64,000 bases of DNA from a bacterium (GCA_016702305.1 JADJEH010000017.1:496001-560000), one strand, 5' to 3'; shown: positions 51,317 through 60,427, counted from the first letter of the stretch. Program-made: numbers and translations. Notes: a model not told the origin generated them from the letters alone.

Positions 51317-51928
51317 ATGATCTACGAGTGCCATCCTGCCAACCCTAACGCGCGCGCGATTCAGAAAGCCATCGAAGCGCTGGAACGCGGCGAACTGATC
51401 GCGTACGCGACCGACACGGTCTACGGACTGGGCTGCGACGTGCAGAGCAAGTCCGCCATGGAGCGCGCGCTGCAGCTCAAGGGCTACTCAAAATATCATG
51501 CGCTCTCGTTTTTGTGCGCCGATCTGTCCGACATCAGCAACTACGCCAAGATCGAAACGCCGGTTTACAAGATGATGAAGCGCTGCATTCCCGGACCGTT
51601 TACGTTCATTCTACCGGCGACGCGGCAGGTGCCTAAGCTCTTGCTGACAAAACAGAAGACGGTCGGCGTACGCGTGCCAGCGCATCCCGTGTGCCGCGAT
51701 CTGTTGAAAGCCTTCGGCCGCCCGATTCTCTCGACATCGGTAACCGACCGAGACGGAGATCCGATGCTCGACCCCAATGAGATCGTGCATCATTGGGGCG
51801 AGGCCATTGCCGTGATACTGGATAGCGGTGTGCTGAAGAGCGATACTTCGACGATTGTGGATTGCACCGACCCCGATAACCCGGTCGTGCTGCGCGAAGG
51901 CCGCGGCGATGTCAGTTTGATCTATTAG
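51317..51928 (+). CDS. Sua5/YciO/YrdC family protein (L-threonylcarbamoyladenylate synthase-like)
   Basis: A 203-residue protein: AIEALERGELIAYATDTVYGLGCDV, the KGYSKYHALSFLC segment, RCIPGPFTFILPAT, VGVRVPAHPVCRDLLKAFGRPILSTSVT and STIVDC near the end. These are the substrate-binding elements of the YrdC fold that makes threonylcarbamoyl-AMP for tRNA t6A. The wording is closer to YciO than to Sua5 (for example HALSFLC instead of PLxxLV), so it may be the YciO paralogue. Starts 10 nt after the GH53 stop. Confidence 0.88.
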   Translation: MIYECHPANPNARAIQKAIEALERGELIAYATDTVYGLGCDVQSKSAMERALQLKGYSKYHALSFLCADLSDISNYAKIETPVYKMMKRCIPGPFTFILPATRQVPKLLLTKQKTVGVRVPAHPVCRDLLKAFGRPILSTSVTDRDGDPMLDPNEIVHHWGEAIAVILDSGVLKSDTSTIVDCTDPDNPVVLREGRGDVSLIY

Positions 51929-52039
51929 CCGGCCAGCGCAGCCGCCGGATCCAATGTGCCGACGCGGGCGCTTGGTGTGGCAAAGTTGCTTTGGTGTTTG
52001 CTCCTTCCTTATCCCCTGTCCGCGGGGGAAATCTGATGC

Positions 52040-53659
52040 ATGACTACTCCTGACTTCACACAATTTACACGGCGCGAATTGCGTCGGCGTGCGCGCACGT
52101 GGTTTCCCGTGCTCGTACGCTCGATGGCGATGCGCACACTGCTGTACGTCATCGTGCTGCTGGCGGTGGGTGTGACGTGCCGACCGTGGGAGTGGGATTG
52201 GCTTCGGCTCGATGAAGCGGGCGCGATAGCCGAAGAGTTCTTGTTCAAGCAGGGCGTCAAGCTCGATGAGTACTCGCTGATTCAGGCGGCGGAGTACCGC
52301 CATGACGGTGTATGGAACGCGGCGCGGGATGAACATGCGTTCGGCTACGCACCCGCAGTGGGCTATGTCAACCGCTATTTCCATGTTGAACGCCGCGATG
52401 ACAGTTGGACGATTCTCGTTTCTCCGGCCGGCAACATCTATGGCGTCGAGCGCGATATAGATGATTTCGAGCCCGGATTGAAACAGGGCAAGACGGAAGC
52501 GTACTTCGCCGTGATGGAGCAGTTGGCCACCGGACTGGGCATCGGTGCGGACCGGCTGACGTTGGTGAAGGATTCGCTGGCGCAAATGCCGCAGCGCAAC
52601 GACCATTACTACACGTTCACCGACGCGCAGGCGACGGGCCAGACGCGTTACTACGATGTGTGCATGACGGGGCGCGAGCTGACGTCCTTTGCGGTGCGCG
52701 CGGCGCCGGAGGCGGTGCCGCTGATGGCGCGGCCTCCCGGCGCACGGTTGCGCTTGCTGGCTTTTGTGCTGATCATTTTTGGAGTCTTCCAGATCATCCT
52801 GCACCATCGTCACCCGATTTCGTGGCGACGCGGCGCGTGGTGGGGTGTGGTCTCGATGCTGGTCGTGCTGATAGCCCGCGCACTGACGATGTCGCAAGCG
52901 ACGCTGCTGATTCCCGGCGGGAGCGAGGCCGAAGATTTTGTGCTGCGCGTGTCACTTGCCGCGGCGGTCGAGGCGTTACAGACCGGCATTCTCATCACGC
53001 TGATCGTGGCATCGGGTGAATCCATCTCACGCGATCTGATGCCGAATATTTCGACGCTCACGCGGATTGCCCCGTCGCACCGCGGCTGGACTGGCGCGTG
53101 GATTCAGTCGGCACGGTGGGCGTTGCCCGCTGCGGCACTGTTTCTGACGTTCGAGGCGGCGTTCGGGTATTGGGATGAAGTCGGCGGACTGGCGGGTGAA
53201 AGTCTGCGGCACATCGCCGAGATCATCGCGTCGCCGGCGCCGATGCTCGCCACGCCAATACTTGTTGCGAAGTCGGTGCTGTGGGAGGAAATGGTCTTCC
53301 GGCTCTGGCTGTTCCCGCTGCTGATTTTCTGGGTGCGCGGGACGATGACGGCGCTGCTGCTGATGGCAGGAACGGCGGCCTATTTCGTGGGTTTTGACGC
53401 TTCAAATTGGCTCTCGGTCGGGGCCTTGCACTGGGTCGTTTGGTCGCTGATGGCCGGTTGGCTATTCATGCGTGTGGGAATTCTGGGGGCGCTGCTGTTC
53501 CACGCGCTGGTGCTCGGCGGCTACTTGGCTCTGGCCCTAATATGGACTGGTTTTGCCATGCCCGCCGGGGTGGCTTTCATCACGCTTATTGTCGGGACGC
53601 TGGCAGTTGTGGCCATCAAGGGAGAGCACCTGCACACGAAGAGTGTGGCAAATACTTGA
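52040..53659 (+). CDS. CPBP-type intramembrane protease with long N-terminal domain
   Basis: A 539-residue protein. The first membrane segment is at about 36-52. Residues 53-220 form an extracytoplasmic domain of alternating charge (FLFKQGVKLDEYSLIQAAEY, VSPAGNIYGVERD), not present in short CPBP proteins. Then about eight membrane segments follow. The CPBP motif is LWEEMVFRLWLF (about residue 415), which carries the paired Glu and the Arg; later His residues lie in VGALHWVVW and LLFHALVLG. The CPBP family includes Rce1 prenyl-protein proteases and bacteriocin immunity proteins. Substrate unknown. Confidence 0.82.
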   Translation: MTTPDFTQFTRRELRRRARTWFPVLVRSMAMRTLLYVIVLLAVGVTCRPWEWDWLRLDEAGAIAEEFLFKQGVKLDEYSLIQAAEYRHDGVWNAARDEHAFGYAPAVGYVNRYFHVERRDDSWTILVSPAGNIYGVERDIDDFEPGLKQGKTEAYFAVMEQLATGLGIGADRLTLVKDSLAQMPQRNDHYYTFTDAQATGQTRYYDVCMTGRELTSFAVRAAPEAVPLMARPPGARLRLLAFVLIIFGVFQIILHHRHPISWRRGAWWGVVSMLVVLIARALTMSQATLLIPGGSEAEDFVLRVSLAAAVEALQTGILITLIVASGESISRDLMPNISTLTRIAPSHRGWTGAWIQSARWALPAAALFLTFEAAFGYWDEVGGLAGESLRHIAEIIASPAPMLATPILVAKSVLWEEMVFRLWLFPLLIFWVRGTMTALLLMAGTAAYFVGFDASNWLSVGALHWVVWSLMAGWLFMRVGILGALLFHALVLGGYLALALIWTGFAMPAGVAFITLIVGTLAVVAIKGEHLHTKSVANT

Positions 53660-53738
53660 AACTTTGAGCAAAAATGGCTAAACTTACTACTTGTTCTCCC
53701 CTTTTGTAGCCATTCATTTTATTTGACTTACGCAACCC

Positions 53739-54488
53739 GTGAACATTCTTTTGCTGCTTAAGGCCGTCGCTGACAGCGAGGCCAACATCAAGCCCAGCAT
53801 GGACGGCAAGTCCGTGCACCTCGACGGCGTTACCTTTGTGCTCAATCCATTCGATGAATTTGCCGTGGAAGAAGCGCTGAAAATGCGCGATGCCGCCGGC
53901 TCTGGCGAGGTCGTGGCAGTCAGTCTGGGCGGCGATGACGTGCCCAAAGTGCTGCGCACCGCGCTGGCCATGGGCGTGGATCGCGGGATTCATGTGAAGG
54001 CCGAGACCGGCTTTGACGCGTTGGCTACTGCCCGCGCACTGGCCGCCGCCGCGAAGACGCAGACTTTTGATTTGATTCTGTGCGGCAAGTCCGCGATTGA
54101 CTCGGATAATCACGGCGTCGGCTTGATGGTCGCCGAGCTGCTGGATCTACCCTCGGTCAGCGTGGTCGTCAAGATCGAACAGAAGGACGGCAAGCTGTTG
54201 TGCGAGCGCGAAGTGGAGGGCGGCGTCGTTGTGGTTGAAACGCCGATGCCGTGTGTGATCACGACGCAAAAGGGTCTGAACGAGCCGCGCTATGCATCGC
54301 TCAAGGGCATCATGGCCGCGAAGAAGAAGCCGATTGACGATGTGGCGGGCGAAGCAGGCGAGATTCAAGTGATGGCCCTGGAAGTGCTGCCCAAGCCCGA
54401 CCGTCAGCCCGGCCAGATTCTGGGCACCGGCGTGGATGCCATCCCCGCGCTGATCCAGAAGCTGCGCGAAGAAGCGAAGGTGCTGTAA
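53739..54488 (+). CDS. etfB: Electron transfer flavoprotein, beta subunit
   Basis: A 249-residue protein from GTG 53739. NILLLLKAVADSEANIKP, LNPFDEFAVEEALKM, VVAVSLGGDDVPKVLRTALAMGVDRGIHV and LILCGKSAIDSDNHGVGLMVAELLDLPSVSVV show the ETF beta fold with its AMP/FAD site. It pairs with EtfA to carry electrons from dehydrogenases to the respiratory chain. Unusually, the etfA gene is about 4.8 kb away at 59254, with four other genes between, instead of adjacent. A carbonic anhydrase gene follows after 10 nt. Confidence 0.95.
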   Translation: MNILLLLKAVADSEANIKPSMDGKSVHLDGVTFVLNPFDEFAVEEALKMRDAAGSGEVVAVSLGGDDVPKVLRTALAMGVDRGIHVKAETGFDALATARALAAAAKTQTFDLILCGKSAIDSDNHGVGLMVAELLDLPSVSVVVKIEQKDGKLLCEREVEGGVVVVETPMPCVITTQKGLNEPRYASLKGIMAAKKKPIDDVAGEAGEIQVMALEVLPKPDRQPGQILGTGVDAIPALIQKLREEAKVL

Positions 54489-54498
54489 TACAGCGTTC

Positions 54499-55089
54499 AT
54501 GATTCTCTCTCCGAAGGCGGCGATTCAGGCATTGCGCGAGGGGAACACGCGCTATATGAACGGTATGCCGCAGCCGTGGCGCGCTGACGCGGCGTTGCGG
54601 GCCAGGCTTGTTGAGTCACAAGAGCCGTTCGCGTGTATAGTCACCTGTTCGGATTCGCGCGTCGCGCCGGAGATTTTGTTTGATCAATCACAGGGCGACC
54701 TGTTCGTTGTACGCGTGGCGGGAACGATTCTGACGCCGGAAGTCGTCGGCTCGGTCGAGTTCGCCGTTGAAGCGCTGGAAGTGAAACTCGTCGTGGTAAT
54801 GGCGCACTCGAGCTGCGGCGCAATTCAAGCCGCCGTCTCGGACCTGCCGCTGCGCGGCGCCGTTTCAGCCGTTATCGCCCGACTGGGCACCATCGTGGTC
54901 GCCAAACGCAAAGAGGGCTTTTCGGGCGACGAGCTGGCCGCCGAAGTCTCCCGCCAGAACACGCGCAATATCGTCGCGCAGCTTCCCCAGCAATCTCCCG
55001 CCATTCTCGATGCGCTCGAAATCGGCACTATCGCTATCGTACCGGCGTTCTACGACCTCGCGACCGGGGCCGTCCGCTGGGATGTCTAA
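54499..55089 (+). CDS. Beta-class carbonic anhydrase
   Basis: A 196-residue enzyme interconverting CO2 and bicarbonate. Zinc ligands and acid are all present: CIVTCSDSR (Cys50, Asp52, Arg54) and VVMAHSSCGA (His103, Cys106). Length and order match cytoplasmic beta-class enzymes. The gene begins 10 nt after etfB, so it is probably in the same operon. Starts at ATG 54499. Confidence 0.93.
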   Translation: MILSPKAAIQALREGNTRYMNGMPQPWRADAALRARLVESQEPFACIVTCSDSRVAPEILFDQSQGDLFVVRVAGTILTPEVVGSVEFAVEALEVKLVVVMAHSSCGAIQAAVSDLPLRGAVSAVIARLGTIVVAKRKEGFSGDELAAEVSRQNTRNIVAQLPQQSPAILDALEIGTIAIVPAFYDLATGAVRWDV

Positions 55090-55140
55090 TCCGCAATCCA
55101 CTATCCATTCATCCGCACTAAGCTCCGGCAGGAACCGCTT

Positions 55141-55851
55141 ATGACCGACGCTCGCACTGTTCACCATGTTGCTCCCGACCGCGCAGGTGCGTTTGCCACG
55201 CCCGCAGAGGCCGTGGCGAAGGCCGTCTCCGGTGACGTCATTCACATTCATCCGGGGAAATACACCGGATCGTTCTCGATAGACAAAGACTTGGAAATCG
55301 CCGGCATCGGCTCACACGAAGATATTGTGCTGACAACCGACCGCGATTCCGTGATACTCTGCGCCGCAACAACCGTTGTGCTGAAAAACCTCTCGCTGGT
55401 CGGGAAGGTGCGCACCCAACCGGTACTGCACATCACGAGCGGCAATTGCGACGTGACCTTCTGCTCGATCGAGGGCGGGAAATACGGCATCGCCGCAGAT
55501 TCGAGTTCGCGTATAACGGTGGCGAACAGTTCGATCGCCGATTGCGAACGCGGCGCACTGTTCGCAAAAGAAGCGCGCATCGTTCACCTTGACAATTCTC
55601 TAATTGAGCGCATCGGCGGCAGCGGGGTGATCACCGAAGGCTGTCAAGAGGTGCGTGTGCTGCACAGCACCTTTAGCGACACGACGCCGCACGCGATTGA
55701 AAGCACCGGCAACGGCATCTTTGAAGTCGTGGATACCGAGTTCACGGCCGTATCACACGCACAAATCCTGGACAACTACAAGCCGATCAAATTTGAAAAC
55801 GAAGAGCGTTCGTGGTATGCGCGCAAGCTGGTCGGCGATAGCGATGCGTAA
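55141..55851 (+). CDS. Right-handed beta-helix protein, no signal peptide
   Basis: A 236-residue protein with repeats of about 22 residues as in parallel beta-helices (SGDVIHIHPGKYTGSFSIDKDLEIAGIG, VVLKNLSLVGKV, CDVTFCSIEGGKYGI, ITVANSSIADCERGALF, VRVLHSTFSDTTPHAI). This resembles pectate-lyase-fold/CASH domains, but it lacks a signal peptide and obvious catalytic residues, so it may act as a cytoplasmic scaffold. Its end overlaps the SpoIIE phosphatase start by 8 nt, so the two are coupled. Confidence 0.7.
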   Translation: MTDARTVHHVAPDRAGAFATPAEAVAKAVSGDVIHIHPGKYTGSFSIDKDLEIAGIGSHEDIVLTTDRDSVILCAATTVVLKNLSLVGKVRTQPVLHITSGNCDVTFCSIEGGKYGIAADSSSRITVANSSIADCERGALFAKEARIVHLDNSLIERIGGSGVITEGCQEVRVLHSTFSDTTPHAIESTGNGIFEVVDTEFTAVSHAQILDNYKPIKFENEERSWYARKLVGDSDA

Positions 55852-58192
55852 ACTTTCGGCCATGATCTGGCTCGGCGTGCTGCTGCTGGCGGCCGGTGCG
55901 GCGGCGCAAACACCGCTCTCCGACATCCGGCGACAGCTTCTGATCCCGGGTGATTCCGTGTCCATCGAGCTGTCGCTGATGAAGGGCGACTTGCTGCACT
56001 GGTCCCTGCTGCTCGAAGAGGGGCAGATGGACGACGGGGAGACGCGGGTCAGCGTCAACTCGAACATCGGCGGCGAGATCTGGTCGCGCGCCTTTGGTCC
56101 AGCCCGCGAAGATTTGCAGGAAGAGCTCAAGATCGCAACGGACGCGCTCTATCGCATCGTCGTGCGCAAGGCCGGGACACGTGCGCGACCCATCGTGCTC
56201 GCCGCCTGGCCGCAATTCGGCAAGAGCGGTCGTACGCCGTTTCCGGTACAGTCGGTGCAGAAAGATGTTGTGGTGATGGCCGCTGGCGACCGGTTCAGCG
56301 TGGACTATGAGTTCATGATGCCGGACACGACGCGTTTTGAGACAATTCTGAATCTCGAATTACCGTCCGATCTCGTGCGCTTCTGGGCGATGACGCCGGC
56401 GGGCGATTCGATTCCCGGCGATGTGACCGTGAAGCGCTGGCTGGGAGACGCCGGCACAATCTCATTCCGGGACCGCGCCAAGCGCGGCGGTAGTGTTACG
56501 CTGCGACTCGAATGCGACATTCCTGAGGCCGGGGAGATCATCTTTCACCGCGCGCCGGGCCGCACGCCACCGCCGTGGTTACCGCGTGAAGCGCGTGTTG
56601 CCACGCAGGTTGAGCACTCGCCGTGGCTGGCAATTACCGTGCTGCCGTTTACAGTGTGGCGCGAGGGGAAATTGCAGGAAGAAGTGTTGCCGCCCAAAGC
56701 GAAGTATGCCGCCCAGGGATTACGGGTCAGCGGCGTGGATTCACTGACCGTCGCGGCACTGCGGCAGGTGTACGAGCAGCGCGATTCGATCTATCTCGAA
56801 CGGCGCGGCCGGTTGGGCACCGTCAGCGGATACGACTCGACGTTCATCGAGCATGCTCTGGCCTTTGACCCGCCGCGACTGCACGTAACGACGACAACGA
56901 CGCTGTCGGGTGAACCCGGCGCCAAAGCGCCGACCAAGGCCCTTAGTTGGTTCGTGGAATCCGCGTCGGGCCGTGAAGTGACGGGGACGCTATTCGCCTG
57001 GCAGTATGACGAAGTCGTATTGACCTATCCAAGCGCACCGAACGATCCGTTCTGGTCACGCGAGATGCTGCCGCTGTCCAAGAGCTTGCGCACGTTTACT
57101 CCGACAAGCCGCGACTATCCTAATACCATTCCGCTGCCGCCCGCGCAGACGCTGCGCCCGAAGCAGGCGACGTTTGACGGTCGGGCAACGCGCGATGACA
57201 GCCGCCGCGTGTTAGGGTTGTTTTTCCACAATACTTCGCCGGAAACGGTTTATCTCGCCTATCGCGTGGCCCTGCCGATCGAACGCACGGCGCTGAGTTC
57301 ATTCAAGAAATGGCCGAAGGCCGCGCGGTGGGCAATTGGCGTGGCCATCGTCTGCGCCATCATCGGCGGTTTTGCGATTTGGGAATTGCGGCAACGCGAC
57401 AAGCGCCGCCGTAAGCAGGCGGAAGAGTATGCGCAGGAACTCGAAAGCGCGCGGCAGGTGCAGCAAAAGCTCCTGCCTAAGGGACCGATGGAGGTGCGCG
57501 GTCTGCAAGTGCTTGGTCTGCACCAGAGCATGCAGTCGGTGGGCGGCGACTACTACGACTTCTTCCCGCTGGAGGACGGTCGCGTATTGATCTGCGTGGC
57601 GGACGTGGCCGGGCACGGTCTGCCCGCCGCACTCTTGATGTCGAATTTGCAGGCGACGCTGCACGCTATTGCCAACCAACGCCGACCGGTCAATGAAATG
57701 GTCGCGCTGCTTAACAATGAAATGGTGCGGCGCACCTCGCCGGATCGTTTCGTGACAATGATGATGGCCGAAATTTCCGCCGACCGCTCGATGCTCACGA
57801 TCTGCAACGCCGGTCACAACCCGGGCTATCTCGTGCGCAAGCACGGCGGCATCGTGGAGCTTGACGCCGGCGGCATCATGCTCGGCGTGATGGAGATGTT
57901 CCCCTACATTCACATGGAATATTCGATTGAACCGGGCGACCTGCTCGCGTTTTACACCGACGGTATTCCTGAAGCGGAAATCGGATTCGAAGATATGTTC
58001 GGCTACGAACGTTTGCAGTACTTCCTGTCCGAACATCGCGACAAACCGCTGCCGGATATCGCGCAGCTTCTGTTCCAACGGGTGACGCCGGACAACACAA
58101 GTCTGGGCGACGACATGGCCGTCGTGCTCGTGCGCATTGCACTGGGCGCGGGCAAAGTTGAATTGAACAAGAGTGATAAGGCTCAGGCGTAG
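55844..58192 (+). CDS. Membrane-anchored SpoIIE-type protein phosphatase (PPM/PP2C)
   Basis: The 782-residue protein starts at ATG 55844 (signal peptide MIWLGVLLLAAGAAAQ). Residues 25-490 form a large periplasmic region, beta-rich, with no family I can name. A single membrane segment lies at about 494-515 and a short linker helix (ELESARQVQQKLLP) at 530-545. Residues 545-770 are a SpoIIE/RsbU-type phosphatase: VGGDYYDFFPL and CVADVAGHGLPAALLMSN contain the metal-binding aspartates, followed by FVTMMMAEI, GHNPGYLV, FYTDGIPEAE and GDDMAVVLV. It should sense outside signals and dephosphorylate a cytoplasmic anti-anti-sigma protein. No such partner gene is beside it. Confidence 0.88.
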   Translation: MRKLSAMIWLGVLLLAAGAAAQTPLSDIRRQLLIPGDSVSIELSLMKGDLLHWSLLLEEGQMDDGETRVSVNSNIGGEIWSRAFGPAREDLQEELKIATDALYRIVVRKAGTRARPIVLAAWPQFGKSGRTPFPVQSVQKDVVVMAAGDRFSVDYEFMMPDTTRFETILNLELPSDLVRFWAMTPAGDSIPGDVTVKRWLGDAGTISFRDRAKRGGSVTLRLECDIPEAGEIIFHRAPGRTPPPWLPREARVATQVEHSPWLAITVLPFTVWREGKLQEEVLPPKAKYAAQGLRVSGVDSLTVAALRQVYEQRDSIYLERRGRLGTVSGYDSTFIEHALAFDPPRLHVTTTTTLSGEPGAKAPTKALSWFVESASGREVTGTLFAWQYDEVVLTYPSAPNDPFWSREMLPLSKSLRTFTPTSRDYPNTIPLPPAQTLRPKQATFDGRATRDDSRRVLGLFFHNTSPETVYLAYRVALPIERTALSSFKKWPKAARWAIGVAIVCAIIGGFAIWELRQRDKRRRKQAEEYAQELESARQVQQKLLPKGPMEVRGLQVLGLHQSMQSVGGDYYDFFPLEDGRVLICVADVAGHGLPAALLMSNLQATLHAIANQRRPVNEMVALLNNEMVRRTSPDRFVTMMMAEISADRSMLTICNAGHNPGYLVRKHGGIVELDAGGIMLGVMEMFPYIHMEYSIEPGDLLAFYTDGIPEAEIGFEDMFGYERLQYFLSEHRDKPLPDIAQLLFQRVTPDNTSLGDDMAVVLVRIALGAGKVELNKSDKAQA

Positions 58193-58219
58193 CCGATTTC
58201 CTGCACCAAGTTTGATTCC

Positions 58220-59203
58220 ATGCGCGCACTGATTACCGGAATCACCGGACAAGACGGCAGCTACTTAGCGGAGCTGCTGCTGGCTAAAGGCTATGACGTC
58301 TGCGGCATGGTTCGGCGCAGCTCGGGCGATAATCTGGGACGCATCGAGCATCTGCGCGAGCGCGTGACGCTGCTGCCGGGCGACCTGCTGGACACGAATT
58401 CTCTGCAGCACGTCGTGCGCGAAGCCAGGCCTGACGAAGTGTATAATCTTGCGGCGCAAAGTTTTGTGCCGTCGTCGTGGGCACAGCCGAATCTGACCAG
58501 CGAATACACCGCGCTGGGCGTGACGCGCCTGCTGGAAGTGATTCGTCAGATCAACCCGGCGATCAAGTTCTATCAGGCGTCGTCATCGGAAATGTTCGGC
58601 AATGTGCGCGCGACGCCGCAGAACGAATTGACACCGTTCCATCCGCGCAGCCCCTACGGTGTGGCCAAGGTGTACGGCCATTACATTACGGTCAACGCAC
58701 GCGAGAGCTACGATTTGTTCGCGGTGTCGGGGATTTTATTCAATCACGAATCACCGCGGCGCGGTAAGGAATTTGTCACGCGCAAGATTACGCGCGGCGC
58801 GGCGGCGATCAAGCTCGGTCTCGTGGATGTGCTCGAATTGGGCAATCTGGATGCGCATCGCGACTGGGGTTTCGCCGGGGATTATGTCGAGTCCATGTGG
58901 CGCATGCTCCAGCAGGATGCCGCGGAAGATTTTGTCATCGCCACTGGCAAGACGCATTCCGTGCGCGAGTTCTGCGCGCTGGCCTTCGGCGGGTTAGGGC
59001 TTGATTACGAGCAGTACGTGCGCGTCAATCCGAAGTTTGTGCGGCCCGCCGAAGTTGATTTGCTTGTTGGCGATGCGAGCAAAGCTAAACGGCTGCTGGA
59101 CTGGGAGCCGCGTGTGCAGTTGCCGGAGCTCGTCCAGATGATGGTGGCGCAAGATCTGTCCGAACTCAAAGCCGGCGCGCGCGATTTTCCGCGGCCGGAG
59201 TGA
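58220..59203 (+). CDS. gmd: GDP-mannose 4,6-dehydratase
   Basis: A 327-residue SDR enzyme. Start MRALITGITGQDGSYLAELL is the distinctive Gmd signature; VCGMVRRSS follows, then YQASSSEMFGNV, YGVAKVYGHYITVNARESY (Tyr-x3-Lys) and RDWGFAGDYVESMW. It makes GDP-4-keto-6-deoxymannose, the precursor of fucose, rhamnose and perosamine in surface glycans. No GDP-fucose synthase is next to it. The context of cell-surface genes fits. Confidence 0.93.
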   Translation: MRALITGITGQDGSYLAELLLAKGYDVCGMVRRSSGDNLGRIEHLRERVTLLPGDLLDTNSLQHVVREARPDEVYNLAAQSFVPSSWAQPNLTSEYTALGVTRLLEVIRQINPAIKFYQASSSEMFGNVRATPQNELTPFHPRSPYGVAKVYGHYITVNARESYDLFAVSGILFNHESPRRGKEFVTRKITRGAAAIKLGLVDVLELGNLDAHRDWGFAGDYVESMWRMLQQDAAEDFVIATGKTHSVREFCALAFGGLGLDYEQYVRVNPKFVRPAEVDLLVGDASKAKRLLDWEPRVQLPELVQMMVAQDLSELKAGARDFPRPE

Positions 59204-59215
59204 TGGCTGTTTCCG

Positions 59216-59253
59216 ATTTCATTCCTCATACCTCATATTTCATACCTTCCTCG
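59216..59253. repeat. Degenerate TTCATACC/CTCATA repeat before etfA
   Basis: Units of CTCATAC/TTCATAC type (TTCATTC, CTCATAC, CTCATAT, TTCATAC, CTTCC) run up to the etfA start codon. Related repeats precede the methyltransferase gene at 62393 and occur at 34892. Confidence 0.5.
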
Positions 59254-60219
59254 ATGATTCTCGTATTCTGTGATTCCAAGGGCGGCAAGCTGAAGCCGTC
59301 CGCGCGCGAAGCCGTGAGCGGCGCGCACAAGCTCGCGCAAATGCTCTCCACCGAAGTGGTGGCCGTGACGTTTGCCGAATGCTCCGACGCGGCGACGCTC
59401 GGTGCGTTTGGCGCGAAGAAAGTCATTCAATTGACTAATCCTGAACTGGCGCAGTATTCCTCCGAAGGTTACGCGCAGGCGGCGGCGGAAGTCATCAAGG
59501 CCCATTCGCCTAAGGCCGTCGTGCTGAGCGCGAGTGCACAAGGCAAAGATTTTGCTCCACGCTTGTCAGCGCGCGTCAACGCGCCGTTGCTGACTGATTG
59601 CACGGATCTGAAAGTGGATGGCAACGCAGTCTGTGCGCTCCGTCCGATTTATGCAGGGAAGGTGCAGTTGTGGGCGAAGGTCACCGGGCCGTTTGGTATT
59701 TTGAGTTTGCGTCCAAAGGCATTTCTGCCTGTGGAAGTGGGCGGCAGCGCCGAGGTCACGAGTACGAGTGTGGCCCTTGATGCATCGAAAATTCGCGCGA
59801 AGATTGTCGAAGAGAAGATGCAGGAAGGCGGTATGGTGGATGTCACCGAAGCCGATGTCGTGGTTAGCGCGGGCCGCGGCATGAAGGGCCCTGAGAATTG
59901 GAACCTGATTGAAGACCTGGCCAAGTCGCTCGGTGCAAGCATCGGCGCGTCGCGCGCGGTCGTGGATGCCGGATGGCGGCCGCATCATGAGCAGGTCGGT
60001 CAGACGGGTAAGGTCGTTGCGCCGAGTTTGTATGTCGCCGTCGGTATCAGCGGCGCGATTCAGCACGTCGCGGGCATGAGCACCAGCCGCACGATTGTCG
60101 CCATCAACAAAGATGCCGATGCGCCGATTTTCAAGCTCGCCACTTACGGTATCGTCGGTGACGCGTTCGAAGTTCTGCCCAAGCTGACGGAAGAGATTAA
60201 AAAGGTTAAGGCGGAGTAG
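59254..60219 (+). CDS. etfA: Electron transfer flavoprotein, alpha subunit
   Basis: A 321-residue protein from ATG 59254. The N-terminal domain binds EtfB; the C-terminal half binds FAD: VVVSAGRGMKGPENW, LGASIGASRAVVDAGWRPHHEQVGQTGKVVAPSLYVAVGISGAIQHVAGM and INKDADAPIFKLATYGIVGD. Starts before 59254 would translate the degenerate repeat, so they are rejected. It is separated from etfB by carbonic anhydrase, beta-helix, phosphatase and gmd genes. No dehydrogenase gene is nearby to indicate the electron donor. Confidence 0.95.
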   Translation: MILVFCDSKGGKLKPSAREAVSGAHKLAQMLSTEVVAVTFAECSDAATLGAFGAKKVIQLTNPELAQYSSEGYAQAAAEVIKAHSPKAVVLSASAQGKDFAPRLSARVNAPLLTDCTDLKVDGNAVCALRPIYAGKVQLWAKVTGPFGILSLRPKAFLPVEVGGSAEVTSTSVALDASKIRAKIVEEKMQEGGMVDVTEADVVVSAGRGMKGPENWNLIEDLAKSLGASIGASRAVVDAGWRPHHEQVGQTGKVVAPSLYVAVGISGAIQHVAGMSTSRTIVAINKDADAPIFKLATYGIVGDAFEVLPKLTEEIKKVKAE

Positions 60220-60225
60220 GGGCTG

Positions 60226-60250
60226 CCAGCGTGGATGCTGGACCCATTGC
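60226..60250 (+). repeat. Dispersed intergenic repeat, copy D
   Basis: CCAGCGTGGATGCTGGACCC followed by ATTGC, 6 nt after the etfA stop. One base differs from copy A within the shared core. Confidence 0.7.
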
Positions 60251-60282
60251 GGTGACGCGGCATCCGCCTAACTGCGCCTTTG

Positions 60283-60423
60283 CATATCTGCTTGTTTCAG
60301 GCTTACAGCGCGGGTGCACATACCCTCGCGCTTGAAGCCGACCACCTGGCGACTGGACTCTACTTCGTGCATTTGCGATCCGCCGATTTTTCCACTACCC
60401 GCAAACTGCTACTCGTGAGATAG
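60283..60423 (+). pseudogene. Orphan remnant of a C-terminal sorting domain
   Basis: An open frame without a start encodes AYSAGAHTLALEADHLATGLYFVHLRSAD, then STTRKLLLVR and TAG. This matches the last 40 residues of the type IX-like sorting domain (compare YQSAGSHTVSFDGSNLATGTYLY in the protein at 3696). The rest of the gene is missing. It lies between dispersed repeat copy D and the DUF5683-like gene, so a surface protein gene was probably lost here by deletion, perhaps at the repeat. Confidence 0.6.
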
Positions 60424-60427
60424 ACGA

